A stretch of 55,604 bases of DNA from Actinoplanes nipponensis (GCF_016862275.1 NZ_BOMQ01000055.1:1-55604); one strand, 5' to 3'. Shown: positions 1 to 8,268, numbered from the stretch's first letter. The notes: generated from the sequence alone by a model not told the origin. Translations and numbers: made by a program.

Positions 1-1
1 A

Positions 2-790
2 CTAGAGCTCGTCCCAGGGCACGGTGGCCCAGGCTGCCCGCAGCGTCTCGCCGAGCAGGCCGTCGTCCTTGAGCGGCAGCTCGTCGATGCTGGCGATCGG
101 CCGGGCGGCCGACCGCGTGCTCACCGCGGCGGCCGCCGCGAAGCCGCTGAGCTCCTCGGCGTCCACCGGCCGCAGGCGCCACGGGATGCCGTTGATCGAC
201 ATGGCGATCTGCAGCAGCACCATGGTCACCCCCCGCAGCACCGGCGCGTCCGGCCACACCACCTGGCCGCCGTCCCAGAACGCCACGTTCCACGCCGTGC
301 CCTCCCGGACGCGCCCGTCGTGACCGACGAACAGCGCGTCGTCGAAGCCGGCCAGCCGGGCCTCGCGGAGCCGGTAGTTCAGGCCCATCGTCGCCTGGTG
401 CTTGTGCTCGGGCAGCTCACGCTCGTAGCGCACGGTCTGCACCCGCAGCGGCGGTCCGGGCTCGGCCGGCGCCGGCTCGGAGACCGACACGAGCACGTCC
501 GGCGGGCCCTGCACGTCCGGACCCGGCACGAAAGTCACCCGTACGGAGGCGTCCCGGACGTCGCCGAGGGCGTGCCGGATCAGCCCCAGCAGCTGGTGCT
601 CCTCGGCCACCCCGATGCGGTGGCCGAACAGCTCCTCCGCCCCGTCGGCCAGCCGGGCCAGGTGCAGGGCCAGGCCCCGGACCCGATGGTCGCGCACCTG
701 CAGCGAGGTGTAGTGCCCGTAGTTGAGGGTGGCGATCCGGTGCAGCTCCGCCAGGTCCGGCGGCCGACCGTTGAGCTCGGCGTTCAACAC
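2..790 (-). CDS. Aminotransferase class IV family protein
   Basis: The 262-residue protein has the layout of PLP fold-type IV enzymes (branched-chain aminotransferase, aminodeoxychorismate lyase). A lysine in the EHKHQATMGLNYRLREA stretch near residue 130 is the likely Schiff-base residue, and the REGTAWNVAFW segment that follows matches the conserved Glu/Asn block of the family. Length is typical of short aminodeoxychorismate-lyase-like members. The GTG start follows the stop of nothing upstream but lies 9 bp after the DUF72 gene when read on the minus strand, so the two are probably cotranscribed. The stop is inside the window, so the gene is complete. Substrate cannot be told from sequence; the class is seen, the exact reaction is not. 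Confidence 0.85.
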   Translation of the reverse strand: MLNAELNGRPPDLAELHRIATLNYGHYTSLQVRDHRVRGLALHLARLADGAEELFGHRIGVAEEHQLLGLIRHALGDVRDASVRVTFVPGPDVQGPPDVLVSVSEPAPAEPGPPLRVQTVRYERELPEHKHQATMGLNYRLREARLAGFDDALFVGHDGRVREGTAWNVAFWDGGQVVWPDAPVLRGVTMVLLQIAMSINGIPWRLRPVDAEELSGFAAAAAVSTRSAARPIASIDELPLKDDGLLGETLRAAWATVPWDEL

Positions 791-799
791 CCCACCACG

Positions 800-1540
800 C
801 TACGGCGTCCGGGTGACCTTGATGCCGCGGCGGCGGGCCTGCGCGGCCATCGCGGCGGCGTCGGTGACGGCCGCGCCGCCGGGGTCGTTGTTGAAATAGA
901 CGTACGTCGGCACGCCGGGCAGCCGGTCCAGCCAGGTGCCCAGCGACGTCCGGCCGTACCGGGGCCACGGCTGCGCGCGTCCCTCGTGCAGTCGCAGGTA
1001 GCCGAAGTCCGCGGTGACCCACAGCGGGGTCACCGGCCGGCCCTTGCGGTCGGCCCAGCTCAGCGCCGCGTTGTGCCGGCGCAGCAGGTCCCGGACCTCG
1101 TCGGTCCACCAGGAGTCGTGCCGCGGCTCGACGGCGACCTTGACGCCCCGGGGGAACAGGCCCAGCGTCTCGTCCAGCGCGGCCACGTCGATCTTGAGGG
1201 TGGGCGGCAGCTGGAGCAGCACCGGCCCGAGCTTGTCGCCGAGCGCCTCGGCCCGGCCCAGGAACCGGGCCACCGGCTCGGCCGGCTCCCGCAGCCGCTT
1301 GATGTGGGTCAGGTAGCGGCTCATCTTGACGGCGAAGACGAAGCCGTCCGGGGTGCGCCGCCGCCACTGGGCGAACGTGTCGCGCTCGGGCAGCCGGTAG
1401 AACGCGTTGTTGACCTCGACGGTGGCGAAGGACTCGGCGTACCTCTCCAGCCAGAGCCGCTGCGGCAGCTTCGGCGGGTACAACCGGTCCTCGCCCCGCC
1501 AGTCCTTGTACTGCCAGCCCGAGGTCCCCATCACCAGCAC
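800..1540 (-). CDS. DUF72 (YecE-like) TIM-barrel protein
   Basis: The 246-residue protein opens with MGTSGWQYKDW, followed by the YPPKLP and VEVNNAFYRLP blocks and later VEPRHDSWW and YFNNDPGGAA, which together are the signature of the DUF72/YecE family. Members are predicted TIM barrels of unknown biochemical function. The first GTG at 1540 is used here, but a GTG at 1534 and an ATG at 1531 are in frame, and the family homology begins right at MGTSG, so the true start may be 9 bp downstream. It precedes the aminotransferase gene on the same strand and is divergent from the small repeat peptide gene, sharing an 84-bp promoter region. Confidence 0.9.
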   Translation of the reverse strand: MLVMGTSGWQYKDWRGEDRLYPPKLPQRLWLERYAESFATVEVNNAFYRLPERDTFAQWRRRTPDGFVFAVKMSRYLTHIKRLREPAEPVARFLGRAEALGDKLGPVLLQLPPTLKIDVAALDETLGLFPRGVKVAVEPRHDSWWTDEVRDLLRRHNAALSWADRKGRPVTPLWVTADFGYLRLHEGRAQPWPRYGRTSLGTWLDRLPGVPTYVYFNNDPGGAAVTDAAAMAAQARRRGIKVTRTP

Positions 1541-1624
1541 GGCGTGGTGTTACCCGCGTCGCGCCCCGGTTAGACGTGATCCACGAAGGGTACGAGCAGA
1601 TCTCAACCTGACGAAGGAGCTTTC

Positions 1625-1807
1625 ATGCGACTCAGCGACGAGGACATCACCGGCGGCAGCGGCGTCTCGGGCGAGGGTGTGGCCGACGGCGGCGCCAACC
1701 CGAACGGTCACGACGGTGGCGCGGACGGCGGCGCGGGCGAGGGCCCGGCCGACGGCGGCGCGAACCCGGCCGGCCACGACGGCGGCGCCGACGGCAGCGC
1801 CTCCTGA
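1625..1807 (+). CDS. Small Gly/Asp-rich peptide of two 22-residue repeats (candidate RiPP precursor)
   Basis: This 60-residue peptide has an ATG preceded by a good ribosome site (GAAGGAG). Residues 1-15 (MRLSDEDITGGSGVS) form a short non-repetitive N-terminus. Residues 16-37 and 38-59 are tandem copies of one 22-residue unit that differ only at unit positions 4 (Val/Pro), 12 (Asn/Ala) and 21 (Gly/Ser). Each unit carries ADGGANP and GHDGGADG, giving regularly spaced Asp, Asn and His and no Cys, Ser/Thr cluster or hydrophobic segment. It ends 10 bp before a JmjC-type oxygenase gene on the same strand. The leader-plus-core layout and the adjacent 2-oxoglutarate oxygenase suggest a ribosomally made peptide hydroxylated on Asp, Asn or His. 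I do not recognise a named family, so the function is inference. Confidence 0.75.
   Translation: MRLSDEDITGGSGVSGEGVADGGANPNGHDGGADGGAGEGPADGGANPAGHDGGADGSAS
1670..1801 (+). repeat. Two tandem 66-bp in-frame repeats inside the peptide gene
   Basis: Copy one is 1670-1735 and copy two is 1736-1801. Each encodes the 22-residue GEGxADGGANPxGHDGGADGxA unit. The repeat keeps the reading frame, so copy number can change without breaking the gene. Confidence 0.85.
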
Positions 1808-1817
1808 GGCTGAAGCC

Positions 1818-3065
1818 ATGACGAACCACACGCCGGGCGGCAGCGAGGACCGCCCGGCTCTGGCCCGGGCGGTCGCCGTCGACCCGGCGAAGTTCGCCGA
1901 GGCCTACTGGGGACGCCAGCCGCTGCTCACCCGGGCCGACGAGCTGGCCGGCCCGGACGGCTTCACCGACCTGCTGTCGGTGGACGCGGTCGACGAGCTG
2001 CTGAGCGAGCGCGGGCTGCGGACGCCGTTCCTGCGGGTGGCCGACCGGGGCACGGTGCTGCCCGCCTCGGCCTTCACCGGCAGCGGCGGCGCCGGCGCCG
2101 AGGTCGGCGACCAGGTGATCGACGACAAGGTGCTGCGCCTGTACGCCGACGGCGCCACCCTGGTGCTGCAGGGCCTGCACCGGATCTGGCCGCCCCTGAC
2201 CGACTACGCCCGCCGGCTCGGCGCCGAGCTGCGGCAGCCGCTGCAGGTCAACGCCTACCTGACGCCGGCCGGCAACAAGGGTTTCGCCACCCACTACGAC
2301 ACCCACGACGTCTTCGTGCTGCAGGTGGACGGCACCAAGCGCTGGCGCATCCACGAGCCCGTGCTGCCCGAGCCGCTCGAACGCCAGGCCTGGGGCGGCC
2401 ACGCGGACGAGGTGGGCGCGGTGGCCGACGGCCCGGCGGCGCTGGACGTCGTGCTGGCCCCCGGCGACGCGCTCTACCTGCCCCGCGGCTGGCTGCACTC
2501 GGCGCAGGCGCAGGGCGAGCGGTCGCTGCACCTGACCTTCGGCGTGCGCGCGCTGACCCGGTACGCGCTGGTGGAGGAGCTGCTCCGGCTGGCCGCCGAG
2601 GACCGGCGGCTGCGCGCCACCCTGCCGTACGCGATGGACGTCGCCGACCCGGAGGCGGTCGCGCCGGAACTCGCCGAGACGGTCGAGGCCCTGCGCGACT
2701 GGCTGCTCACCGCCGACCCGGCCACCGTGGCGGCCCGCCTGCGCGACCGGGCCTGGCCCGCGCAGCGTCCGGCCCCGCTCCGGCCGCTGGCCCAGCTCTC
2801 CTTCGCCGAGCGGCTCGGCCCGGACGACCGCATCACGGTCCGCGACGGCCTGCGCTGGCAGCTGCACGAGGACGGCCCGGAGCACGTGCTGCTCCGGCTG
2901 ACCGGGCGCACGCTGCGGTTCCCGGCCTTCTGCGCGCCGGCCGTGCGGACCGCTCTGGACGGCGCGCCGCACCGTGTCGGCGACCTGCCGGGCCTGGACG
3001 ACGACGAGGACCGCCTGGTCCTGGCCCGCCGCCTGCTCCGCGAAGCCCTGGCCGTCCCCGCCTGA
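1818..3065 (+). CDS. JmjC/cupin-like 2-oxoglutarate oxygenase (ribosomal oxygenase family type)
   Basis: The 415-residue protein resembles the bacterial ROX/YcfD cupin_4 family, Fe(II)/2-oxoglutarate protein hydroxylases. YWGRQPLLTRADEL near the N-terminus matches the family entry motif. HYDTHDVFVLQVDGTKRW supplies the HxD iron ligands plus the usual Lys, and GDALYLPRGWLHSA supplies the distal iron-binding His. A C-terminal winged-helix-like region follows. The ATG at 1818 lies 10 bp after the repeat peptide stop; an upstream extension to 1407 is open but runs antisense through DUF72 and through the peptide gene, so it is rejected. Known homologues hydroxylate ribosomal protein residues; the tight coupling to a repeat peptide suggests that peptide as the substrate here, which is inference. 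Confidence 0.85.
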   Translation: MTNHTPGGSEDRPALARAVAVDPAKFAEAYWGRQPLLTRADELAGPDGFTDLLSVDAVDELLSERGLRTPFLRVADRGTVLPASAFTGSGGAGAEVGDQVIDDKVLRLYADGATLVLQGLHRIWPPLTDYARRLGAELRQPLQVNAYLTPAGNKGFATHYDTHDVFVLQVDGTKRWRIHEPVLPEPLERQAWGGHADEVGAVADGPAALDVVLAPGDALYLPRGWLHSAQAQGERSLHLTFGVRALTRYALVEELLRLAAEDRRLRATLPYAMDVADPEAVAPELAETVEALRDWLLTADPATVAARLRDRAWPAQRPAPLRPLAQLSFAERLGPDDRITVRDGLRWQLHEDGPEHVLLRLTGRTLRFPAFCAPAVRTALDGAPHRVGDLPGLDDDEDRLVLARRLLREALAVPA

Positions 3066-3163
3066 CCGCCGCCGCCCGCCCGACCCGCCGCCGCCCGCCG
3101 GCCGATGCCTCCGGCACGGCCGCGGATCGGCCCGGCTCCGCGCCGCGGGCGGGGCGGCCGGGG

Positions 3164-3874
3164 TCAGGTCGCGGCGCCGCCCCGGGCCAGGGCCAGCACC
3201 AGCCCGGCGGCGATCAGGCCGGCGATCAGCACGGTCGCCACCGCGGACGGGTCGAGCTGCACGCCGTTGCGGTCGGCCACCCGCTTCGCGCCGATCACGG
3301 CCAGGATCGGGCCCAGCAGCGCCACGACCAGCGCCACCACCGGCAGCGCGGCCGCCCAGTCACCACCGGCCTGCCGGCCCGCCCAGCGCAGCGTCGACCA
3401 CGCCGCCACCCCGGCCGCCCCGCCCAGCGCGCCGAGCACGACGTACACCAGCGAGGCGCCCCGGGTCGGCTTGCGCGGCGCGGGCTTCCACGCCGCCGTG
3501 GCCTCGGCCTCCTTGAGGTAGTCGTCCGCGTCGCGGTCCCGCTGGCGCGGCACGGCCGGCTGGGGCGCGTGCGCGCCGAACCGCTCGGCCACCCGGCCCA
3601 CCTTGTGCGCGAACTCCGCCCACAGCACCGCCGACCGGGCGTCGACCTCCTCGCGGTCGCGCTGCGCCGCCCGCCACGCCGCCTGCGTCTCGCGGATGCG
3701 CTCGTCGGCCGCGCGCACCGCCTCGTCGGCCTCCCGCGCGCGGCTGTCGTGCCAGGCGTGCGCCTCGGCCCGGTGCGCGGCGGCCTCGTCGTCGAGTTGG
3801 GTCAGCTTCCGCACGACGCCGCGGTAGTCGGGCGTGCGCCGCTCGACCGTGCCGTCGTTCTCCGGCCCCGTCAT
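3164..3874 (-). CDS. Coiled-coil membrane protein, last gene of the FtsK cassette
   Basis: The 236-residue protein starts with about 110 residues of charged Ala/Arg/Glu-rich helix, a probable coiled coil, then a variable basic stretch. Hydrophobic segments follow at roughly 140-157, 172-192 and 214-232, the last close to the C-terminus. Its ATG overlaps the stop of the FtsK-type ATPase gene by 4 bp, a sign of translational coupling. I recognise no domain. By position it may be the membrane anchor or channel partner of the ATPase, with the coiled coil pairing with the one at the ATPase N-terminus; that is inference. Confidence 0.75.
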   Translation of the reverse strand: MTGPENDGTVERRTPDYRGVVRKLTQLDDEAAAHRAEAHAWHDSRAREADEAVRAADERIRETQAAWRAAQRDREEVDARSAVLWAEFAHKVGRVAERFGAHAPQPAVPRQRDRDADDYLKEAEATAAWKPAPRKPTRGASLVYVVLGALGGAAGVAAWSTLRWAGRQAGGDWAAALPVVALVVALLGPILAVIGAKRVADRNGVQLDPSAVATVLIAGLIAAGLVLALARGGAAT

Positions 3875-6516
3875 GACGGCCCGTACGGGATGATCACCTC
3901 GGCGCCGCGGTGCACCGAGCGGTCGAAGTGCAGCGCCCGCCAGGGCCGCGGATACCAGTTCGGCGAACCGTGCCCCGGGTAGTACGGCGACAGCTCACTG
4001 CCGTGCACGTCCAGCGCCACCCACGCTCCCACCGTGTCGGTCCTGGTGCCCTGGCCGCCCAGGGTGTCGCGCAGCAGGGCCGCCCCGCGCCACCAGCCGA
4101 TCAGGTGGATGCGCCGCTCCGGCCCCTGCCGCATGATCCGCCGCAGCAGCTCGCTCGTGCCCCCGGGCGCCGCGTCGACCGCGTACAGCAGCAGGAACCA
4201 CGGCTTGTCGGCCGCCGAGCCGAACTCGGCCCGCTCGGCCGCGCCCTCCAGCAGGACGTCGATGTTGTCGTTGTCGAAGTAGCCCGTCTCCGCCGGCAGG
4301 TACGCCTTCAGCGCGTCGACCGCCGCGCCGGCGTCGGTGTCCAGGCAGGCCACGGAGAACTGCGCCGCGCCCGGCGTGAACTGGGCGGCCAGCGACCGCG
4401 CGGCCGTGCCCAGCACCGCGCAGGCCTCGTCGACCCGGGTGCCGAGCACCGCGATGGTGCGGCCCGGCGCCCGGCGCAGCACCGTCTGCGCCGACCGGGA
4501 GGCGACGTCGATCGTCTCGCCGAGCAGCACCACCGGGGCGGGCACCGTGTCGGCCGGGGTGAACGTGCGGAACTCGGGGCTGTCCTCCAGCCGGGGGATG
4601 GCGTCGCCGTCGAAGAGCCGCGGGGCGCTCAGCTCCGGCGGCCGGTGCCGCCACAGCCGGTGCTGCAGTTCGCTCCAGCGTTCCCGGTTGCCGGCGTCGG
4701 GCACCCGGACCACCCGGTTCGCCTCGATCGCGCCCGAGTCGGCGTTGACCACCGCGTGGTAGCGCGGCAGCGAGTCCGCCGCCTGGTTGGTCTCCGCCAG
4801 CACCCGGCGGGCCCGGGGCAGCGCGATCCGCAGCGAGAACTGGGCGACCAGCGCCGGCCGGCCCCACAGCGCCTCGATGCCGGAGACGTCCTGGCTGGCC
4901 AGCACGAGGTGGATGCCCTGCGAGCGGCCGCGCCGGGCCAGGTCCTCGAGCAGGTCCACGGCCTCGGCGGCCACCGCGTCGCGGCCGGAGAGCAGCACCT
5001 GGAACTCGTCGACCACGGCCACGATCCGCGGCCAGGAGCCCGCCGGGTCCTCGGCGCGCAGCTCGGCCAGGTTGGTGACCTCGTGCCGCTTGGCCGCGTC
5101 GGCCCGGCTGCGCAGCTCGGCGCCGAGGAAGCGCAGCAGGGCCAGGCCGAACTCGCGGTCGGTGTTGACGTTCACCCCGACCAGCCGGACGTGCGGCAGC
5201 CAGCTCGGGTCCCGCCGGCCCGGCGCGAACCGGGCGAACGACACGCCCTCCTTGAAGTCGAGCAGGTAGAACGCCAGCTCGGCGGGGGAGTAGCGGGCGG
5301 CCAGCGCGCCCATCCAGGCGTAGATCAGGTTGGTCTTGCCGGTGCCCGACGGGCCGGCGATCAGGGCGTGCGGCGGGTAGTCGCTCAGCGTCACGAGCAC
5401 GGGGGCGCCCTGCGGGCTGTCGCCGAGCGGCGCGGTCAGCGCCCGCGCCGAGCTCTGCTGCCACTCGTGCTCCGGCAGCAGGCTGTCCAGCGCGACGGGG
5501 GCCGGCCCGGCGGCGACCTCGTCGGCGATCTGCCGGGCGGTGCGGGTGATCACGGACGCCGGCGGACCCGCGTCCAGGCACACCGGCAGATCTCCGCACC
5601 CGCTGAGCCGCGCGGCGTCGCCCTCGGCCGCGCTGACCACCTCGATGCCGGCGGCGGGCCGCACCGGGAGACCTCTGATGATCAGGTGTACGCCGCAGGC
5701 GGCGCCCGTGCGCAGCAGCCTGTCCAGCTGGCCCCGCTCGTGCCGGGACAGTTCGTCGGCGCGCCCGGCGCCGAGCAGGATGGCCACCCGCCACGGCTCG
5801 GGCCGCCGGCCGGTGGCGGCGGCGAGTTCGCGCAGCGACGAGTGCTCGCCGGCCAGCACGGTCTCGTTGATCCGCCGGACGTGGTCGACGAGCTCGTCCA
5901 GCAGCGCCGGCAGCCCGCCCGGCCCGACGAAGCTCAGCACCCCGGCCGGCGCCAGCGGGGCGAACCCGGCCAGGCCGCCGCCGAGCTGCTCCGGGTCGTA
6001 CCCGGTGAGCCGCACCCGGCCCGCCTGCGCGCCGCCCAGCGCGCGCAGCAGCAGGCCGGCGACGACGTCGTCGCCGATGCGCGCGTCGCCCTCGACCACC
6101 ACGTGCCCGTGGTCGAGCAGCGGCGCCAGCGCCGGGACCTCCCCGTCGTACGGCAGCAGCAGCCGGCCCACCCGCAGCTCCGGCGCCGGGGCCTGGGTGC
6201 CGGCGGGGGTGGGCCGCCACCGGTCCCACGGCAGGCCCGCGGCGCCGGGCGCGGCCGCCAGGGCCGTCTCGGCGGCCGCGCCGGCCAGCGCGGCCAGGTC
6301 CCGTTCGTGTTGCTCGTCGATCTCGTGCAGCCGCTTGTCGCGCTGCTCGGCCAGCCGCCGCCGGCGTTCGCGGGCGGCCGCGACCACCCGGGCGCGCCGG
6401 GTCACCGCCTGCTCGTAGGCGTTCTGCGCGGCTTCCAGGGCGTCCTCGGCCGCGCCGAGCGCGTGCGACAGTGCGGCCCGGACCTCGACGACCTGTTGCG
6501 CCCTGGAGTCAGGCAT
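3871..6516 (-). CDS. FtsK/SpoIIIE-type ATPase with N-terminal coiled coil and a second degenerate ATPase-like domain
   Basis: The 881-residue protein begins with about 75 residues of Arg/Glu-rich coiled coil instead of membrane helices. A Walker A motif AGPSGTGKTNL lies near residue 385 and a Walker B VVDEFQVLL near residue 500, followed by RRGRSQGIHLVLASQ, the usual FtsK/SpoIIIE/EccC run. From about residue 670 a second P-loop-like fold starts (RTIAVLGTRVDEA) but lacks the GK[ST] motif. This resembles EccC of type VII secretion, where later ATPase modules are often degenerate. It is not the cell-division FtsK, having no 4TM domain or gamma domain. The start overlaps the upstream gene by 8 bp and the end overlaps the downstream gene by 4 bp. 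Confidence 0.85.
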   Translation of the reverse strand: MPDSRAQQVVEVRAALSHALGAAEDALEAAQNAYEQAVTRRARVVAAARERRRRLAEQRDKRLHEIDEQHERDLAALAGAAAETALAAAPGAAGLPWDRWRPTPAGTQAPAPELRVGRLLLPYDGEVPALAPLLDHGHVVVEGDARIGDDVVAGLLLRALGGAQAGRVRLTGYDPEQLGGGLAGFAPLAPAGVLSFVGPGGLPALLDELVDHVRRINETVLAGEHSSLRELAAATGRRPEPWRVAILLGAGRADELSRHERGQLDRLLRTGAACGVHLIIRGLPVRPAAGIEVVSAAEGDAARLSGCGDLPVCLDAGPPASVITRTARQIADEVAAGPAPVALDSLLPEHEWQQSSARALTAPLGDSPQGAPVLVTLSDYPPHALIAGPSGTGKTNLIYAWMGALAARYSPAELAFYLLDFKEGVSFARFAPGRRDPSWLPHVRLVGVNVNTDREFGLALLRFLGAELRSRADAAKRHEVTNLAELRAEDPAGSWPRIVAVVDEFQVLLSGRDAVAAEAVDLLEDLARRGRSQGIHLVLASQDVSGIEALWGRPALVAQFSLRIALPRARRVLAETNQAADSLPRYHAVVNADSGAIEANRVVRVPDAGNRERWSELQHRLWRHRPPELSAPRLFDGDAIPRLEDSPEFRTFTPADTVPAPVVLLGETIDVASRSAQTVLRRAPGRTIAVLGTRVDEACAVLGTAARSLAAQFTPGAAQFSVACLDTDAGAAVDALKAYLPAETGYFDNDNIDVLLEGAAERAEFGSAADKPWFLLLYAVDAAPGGTSELLRRIMRQGPERRIHLIGWWRGAALLRDTLGGQGTRTDTVGAWVALDVHGSELSPYYPGHGSPNWYPRPWRALHFDRSVHRGAEVIIPYGPS

Positions 6517-7405
6517 CGACGCCGCGGGATCGCAACGGCTCGGGGGCGCCCGGGTCGAGCGTCGCCGGATCGCGGCCCAGGCGGGCCAGCAGCACCCCGG
6601 TCAGCACGCTGGCCGTGACCGCCGAGTCGGCCGGGTGCGCGGGCGGCTGCTCGGGCGGGGGCGTGCGGCAGATGCGGGCCAGCAGCGCGTCCAGCACCGC
6701 GGGCGGCGTGCCGGGCAGCAGCGACCTGACCCGGCCGCCGGCGGCGCCGCGCAGCCGCGGCAGGTCGTCCGGCCCGGGCTCGTGGCCCAGCAGGTCGCCG
6801 GCCAGGCGGTGCAGCACCGGCGGAGTGACCGCGGACAGCCCGAGCCCGGTGGCCGCGTTGACGTCGTGCAGGTCCCGGCCGAGCCGCGCGCGGTCGCCCG
6901 AGCGCACCCCGGCGGCCACCTTGCGCAGCAGCTCGGCGGTGTCGGCCGGGCGTTCCGGGGAGGCGCCGTTCTCCCGGGGCGGGGGCGGCGCCTCGCCGGT
7001 CAGCTTCTCGACCCGCTCGCGCCACCAGGGGCCCAGCTTCTCCGGCGGGGGCCGGTGGTGCTGCTCGCCGGGCGGCCCGGCCGGCTCGTCCGGCTGCTTC
7101 TGCTTCGCCAGGCCGGCCTTCCAGTCGCGGTCCGGCGGCGCGCTCGCGTCCGCGGCCAGCCCCAGCGCCGCCAGGTACGCCGCGATCGCGTCCTGGGCCA
7201 GCCGCAGGGCCGCCGCGGCGTGCTCGGCGTGCTCGGTGGCGTTGCCGAGCTGCGGCACGCCGATCGGGTCGACCGAGGTCTGGCGCACCCAGTTCAGCAG
7301 CTCGGTGGCGGTGCGCAGGCGTTCCATGGCCACCGACACCAGGCCGGTGGGCAGCTCGTCGGACGTGGCCCTGAGCTGGGCGCCGAGTTCCTGCAGGAGC
7401 GACAT
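6509..7405 (-). CDS. Unrecognised helical/proline-rich protein of the FtsK cassette
   Basis: The ATG at 7405 gives 298 residues and lies just after the stop of the 86-residue gene; a longer open frame reaches 7714 but would cover that gene and its ribosome site, so it is rejected. Residues 1-85 are predicted to be two long amphipathic helices, a WXG100-like size and shape but without a WxG turn. A Pro/Lys/Gly-rich linker follows (about 95-155), then a mainly helical domain with Arg/Asp/Leu-rich sequence. No catalytic motif is visible. Its overlap with the ATPase gene suggests a partner or cargo of that ATPase. Confidence 0.75.
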   Translation of the reverse strand: MSLLQELGAQLRATSDELPTGLVSVAMERLRTATELLNWVRQTSVDPIGVPQLGNATEHAEHAAAALRLAQDAIAAYLAALGLAADASAPPDRDWKAGLAKQKQPDEPAGPPGEQHHRPPPEKLGPWWRERVEKLTGEAPPPPRENGASPERPADTAELLRKVAAGVRSGDRARLGRDLHDVNAATGLGLSAVTPPVLHRLAGDLLGHEPGPDDLPRLRGAAGGRVRSLLPGTPPAVLDALLARICRTPPPEQPPAHPADSAVTASVLTGVLLARLGRDPATLDPGAPEPLRSRGVDA

Positions 7406-7409
7406 CGCG

Positions 7410-7670
7410 TTACAGCGTCGCCGTGTAGGTCTGCGCCTGCTCGACCGCGAGCAGCGTGGCGCCCAGGCACTCCTCGAGCTGCTGATCGGCCTGGGACAGC
7501 GAGGCGTGGGCGGCGCCGACGGCGTCGTTGACGCTGCCGTCGAGGGCCGCGGCCAGGCTCTGCTGGGCCTCACCCAGCTTCTCCCGGGCCGCCTGTATCG
7601 CTGCCTGACCCTCCGTGACCTGCTGGAGCGCGGCATCGACGGCCGCTCTGACCTCGGCGACGCTGGCCAC
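7410..7670 (-). CDS. WXG100-sized helical protein, first gene of the FtsK cassette
   Basis: The 86-residue protein is almost entirely amphipathic helix (Ala, Gln, Glu, Leu), with a break near GSVNDAV at the middle, as in an ESX-type helical hairpin. The WxG motif is missing and no clear YxxxD/E export tag is seen, although QTYTATL ends the protein. A GTG start sits 9 bp after AGGAGG, a strong ribosome site that fixes it. It heads the four-gene operon and ends 4 bp before the next start. It may be an ESX-like secreted or structural helper; this is inference from size, fold and neighbours. Confidence 0.7.
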   Translation of the reverse strand: MASVAEVRAAVDAALQQVTEGQAAIQAAREKLGEAQQSLAAALDGSVNDAVGAAHASLSQADQQLEECLGATLLAVEQAQTYTATL

Positions 7671-7804
7671 CCGGGCAGCCTCCTGGGAATAGGTAGCACC
7701 TTGCTAGGAGTCACCTTAGCTGTCCGCGATGCGTCGGTCGTGTCCGCGTGCCCGTTTCCGCGCGAGCCGCCTGCCGGGCCGCGCCGTCGCCCGGGCGGGA
7801 CGGC

Positions 7805-7915
7805 GGACGGGTGCGCCGCCGGCCTCAGCGGGGACGCTGGACGGGTGCGCCGCCGGCCTCAGTGGGGGACGCTGGACGGGTACGCCACCGGCCTCAGCGG
7901 GGGACGCTGGACGGG
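7805..7915 (+). repeat. 34-35-bp minisatellite, about 3.2 copies
   Basis: Copies start at 7805, 7839 and 7874, with a 7-bp partial copy from 7909. Each contains GGACGGG...GGCCTCAG...GACGCT with a few substitutions. The array fills most of the gap between the NYN gene and the FtsK cassette promoter region, and it runs over the stop codon and last codons of the NYN gene. Confidence 0.85.
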
Positions 7916-8268
7916 CCGCGTACCCCGGCGCCCAGCGCGGTGACCCGGTCGCGCAGGCCGCGGTCGGCGGTCACCACGACGACCGCACGACCGGCGCCCT
8001 CGGCGGCGACCAGGGCCACGATCGCGTCGTCGCCGGAGCCGGCCGCGCGCTCGACGCGTACCCCCGGCACGGCCGGCACGTCGCGGGCCCGGCCCTCCAC
8101 GACCAGCACGACCTCGACCGGCCCGGGAAGACCCGGCAGGCCGGTGTCGGCGACCCCGGTGAGGCCGTCGCGCAGGCGCGCGGTGGCCGCGGCGCGGTCC
8201 CGCCACCAACCGTCCGGCTTGGAGCCGACCACGTTGGCGGCGTCGACGACCAGCAGCGGGACGTTCAT
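7894..8268 (-). CDS. NYN/PIN-like domain protein
   Basis: From the ATG at 8268 the protein has 124 residues. It starts MNVPLLVVDAANVVGS, the first strand and acidic residue of NYN/PIN-fold nucleases (YacP-like). GSGDDAIVAL and VVVTADRGLRDRV supply the later acidic residues and the conserved loop. This fits a small metal-dependent ribonuclease. An upstream extension to 8358 is open but adds basic, non-homologous sequence. The last codons (GVRGPSSVPR) come from the 35-bp minisatellite, so the C-terminus may vary between strains. RNA target unknown. Confidence 0.7.
   Translation of the reverse strand: MNVPLLVVDAANVVGSKPDGWWRDRAAATARLRDGLTGVADTGLPGLPGPVEVVLVVEGRARDVPAVPGVRVERAAGSGDDAIVALVAAEGAGRAVVVVTADRGLRDRVTALGAGVRGPSSVPR

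Noticed and set aside
3910..6618. 902-residue open frame on the plus strand
   Set aside because: It lies antisense to the FtsK-type ATPase; composition (Arg, Gln, His, Gly) is that of a shadow frame.
7805..7915. CRISPR array
   Set aside because: The repeats are head-to-tail copies without unique spacers; the same holds for the arrays at 8851, 40535 and 55527.
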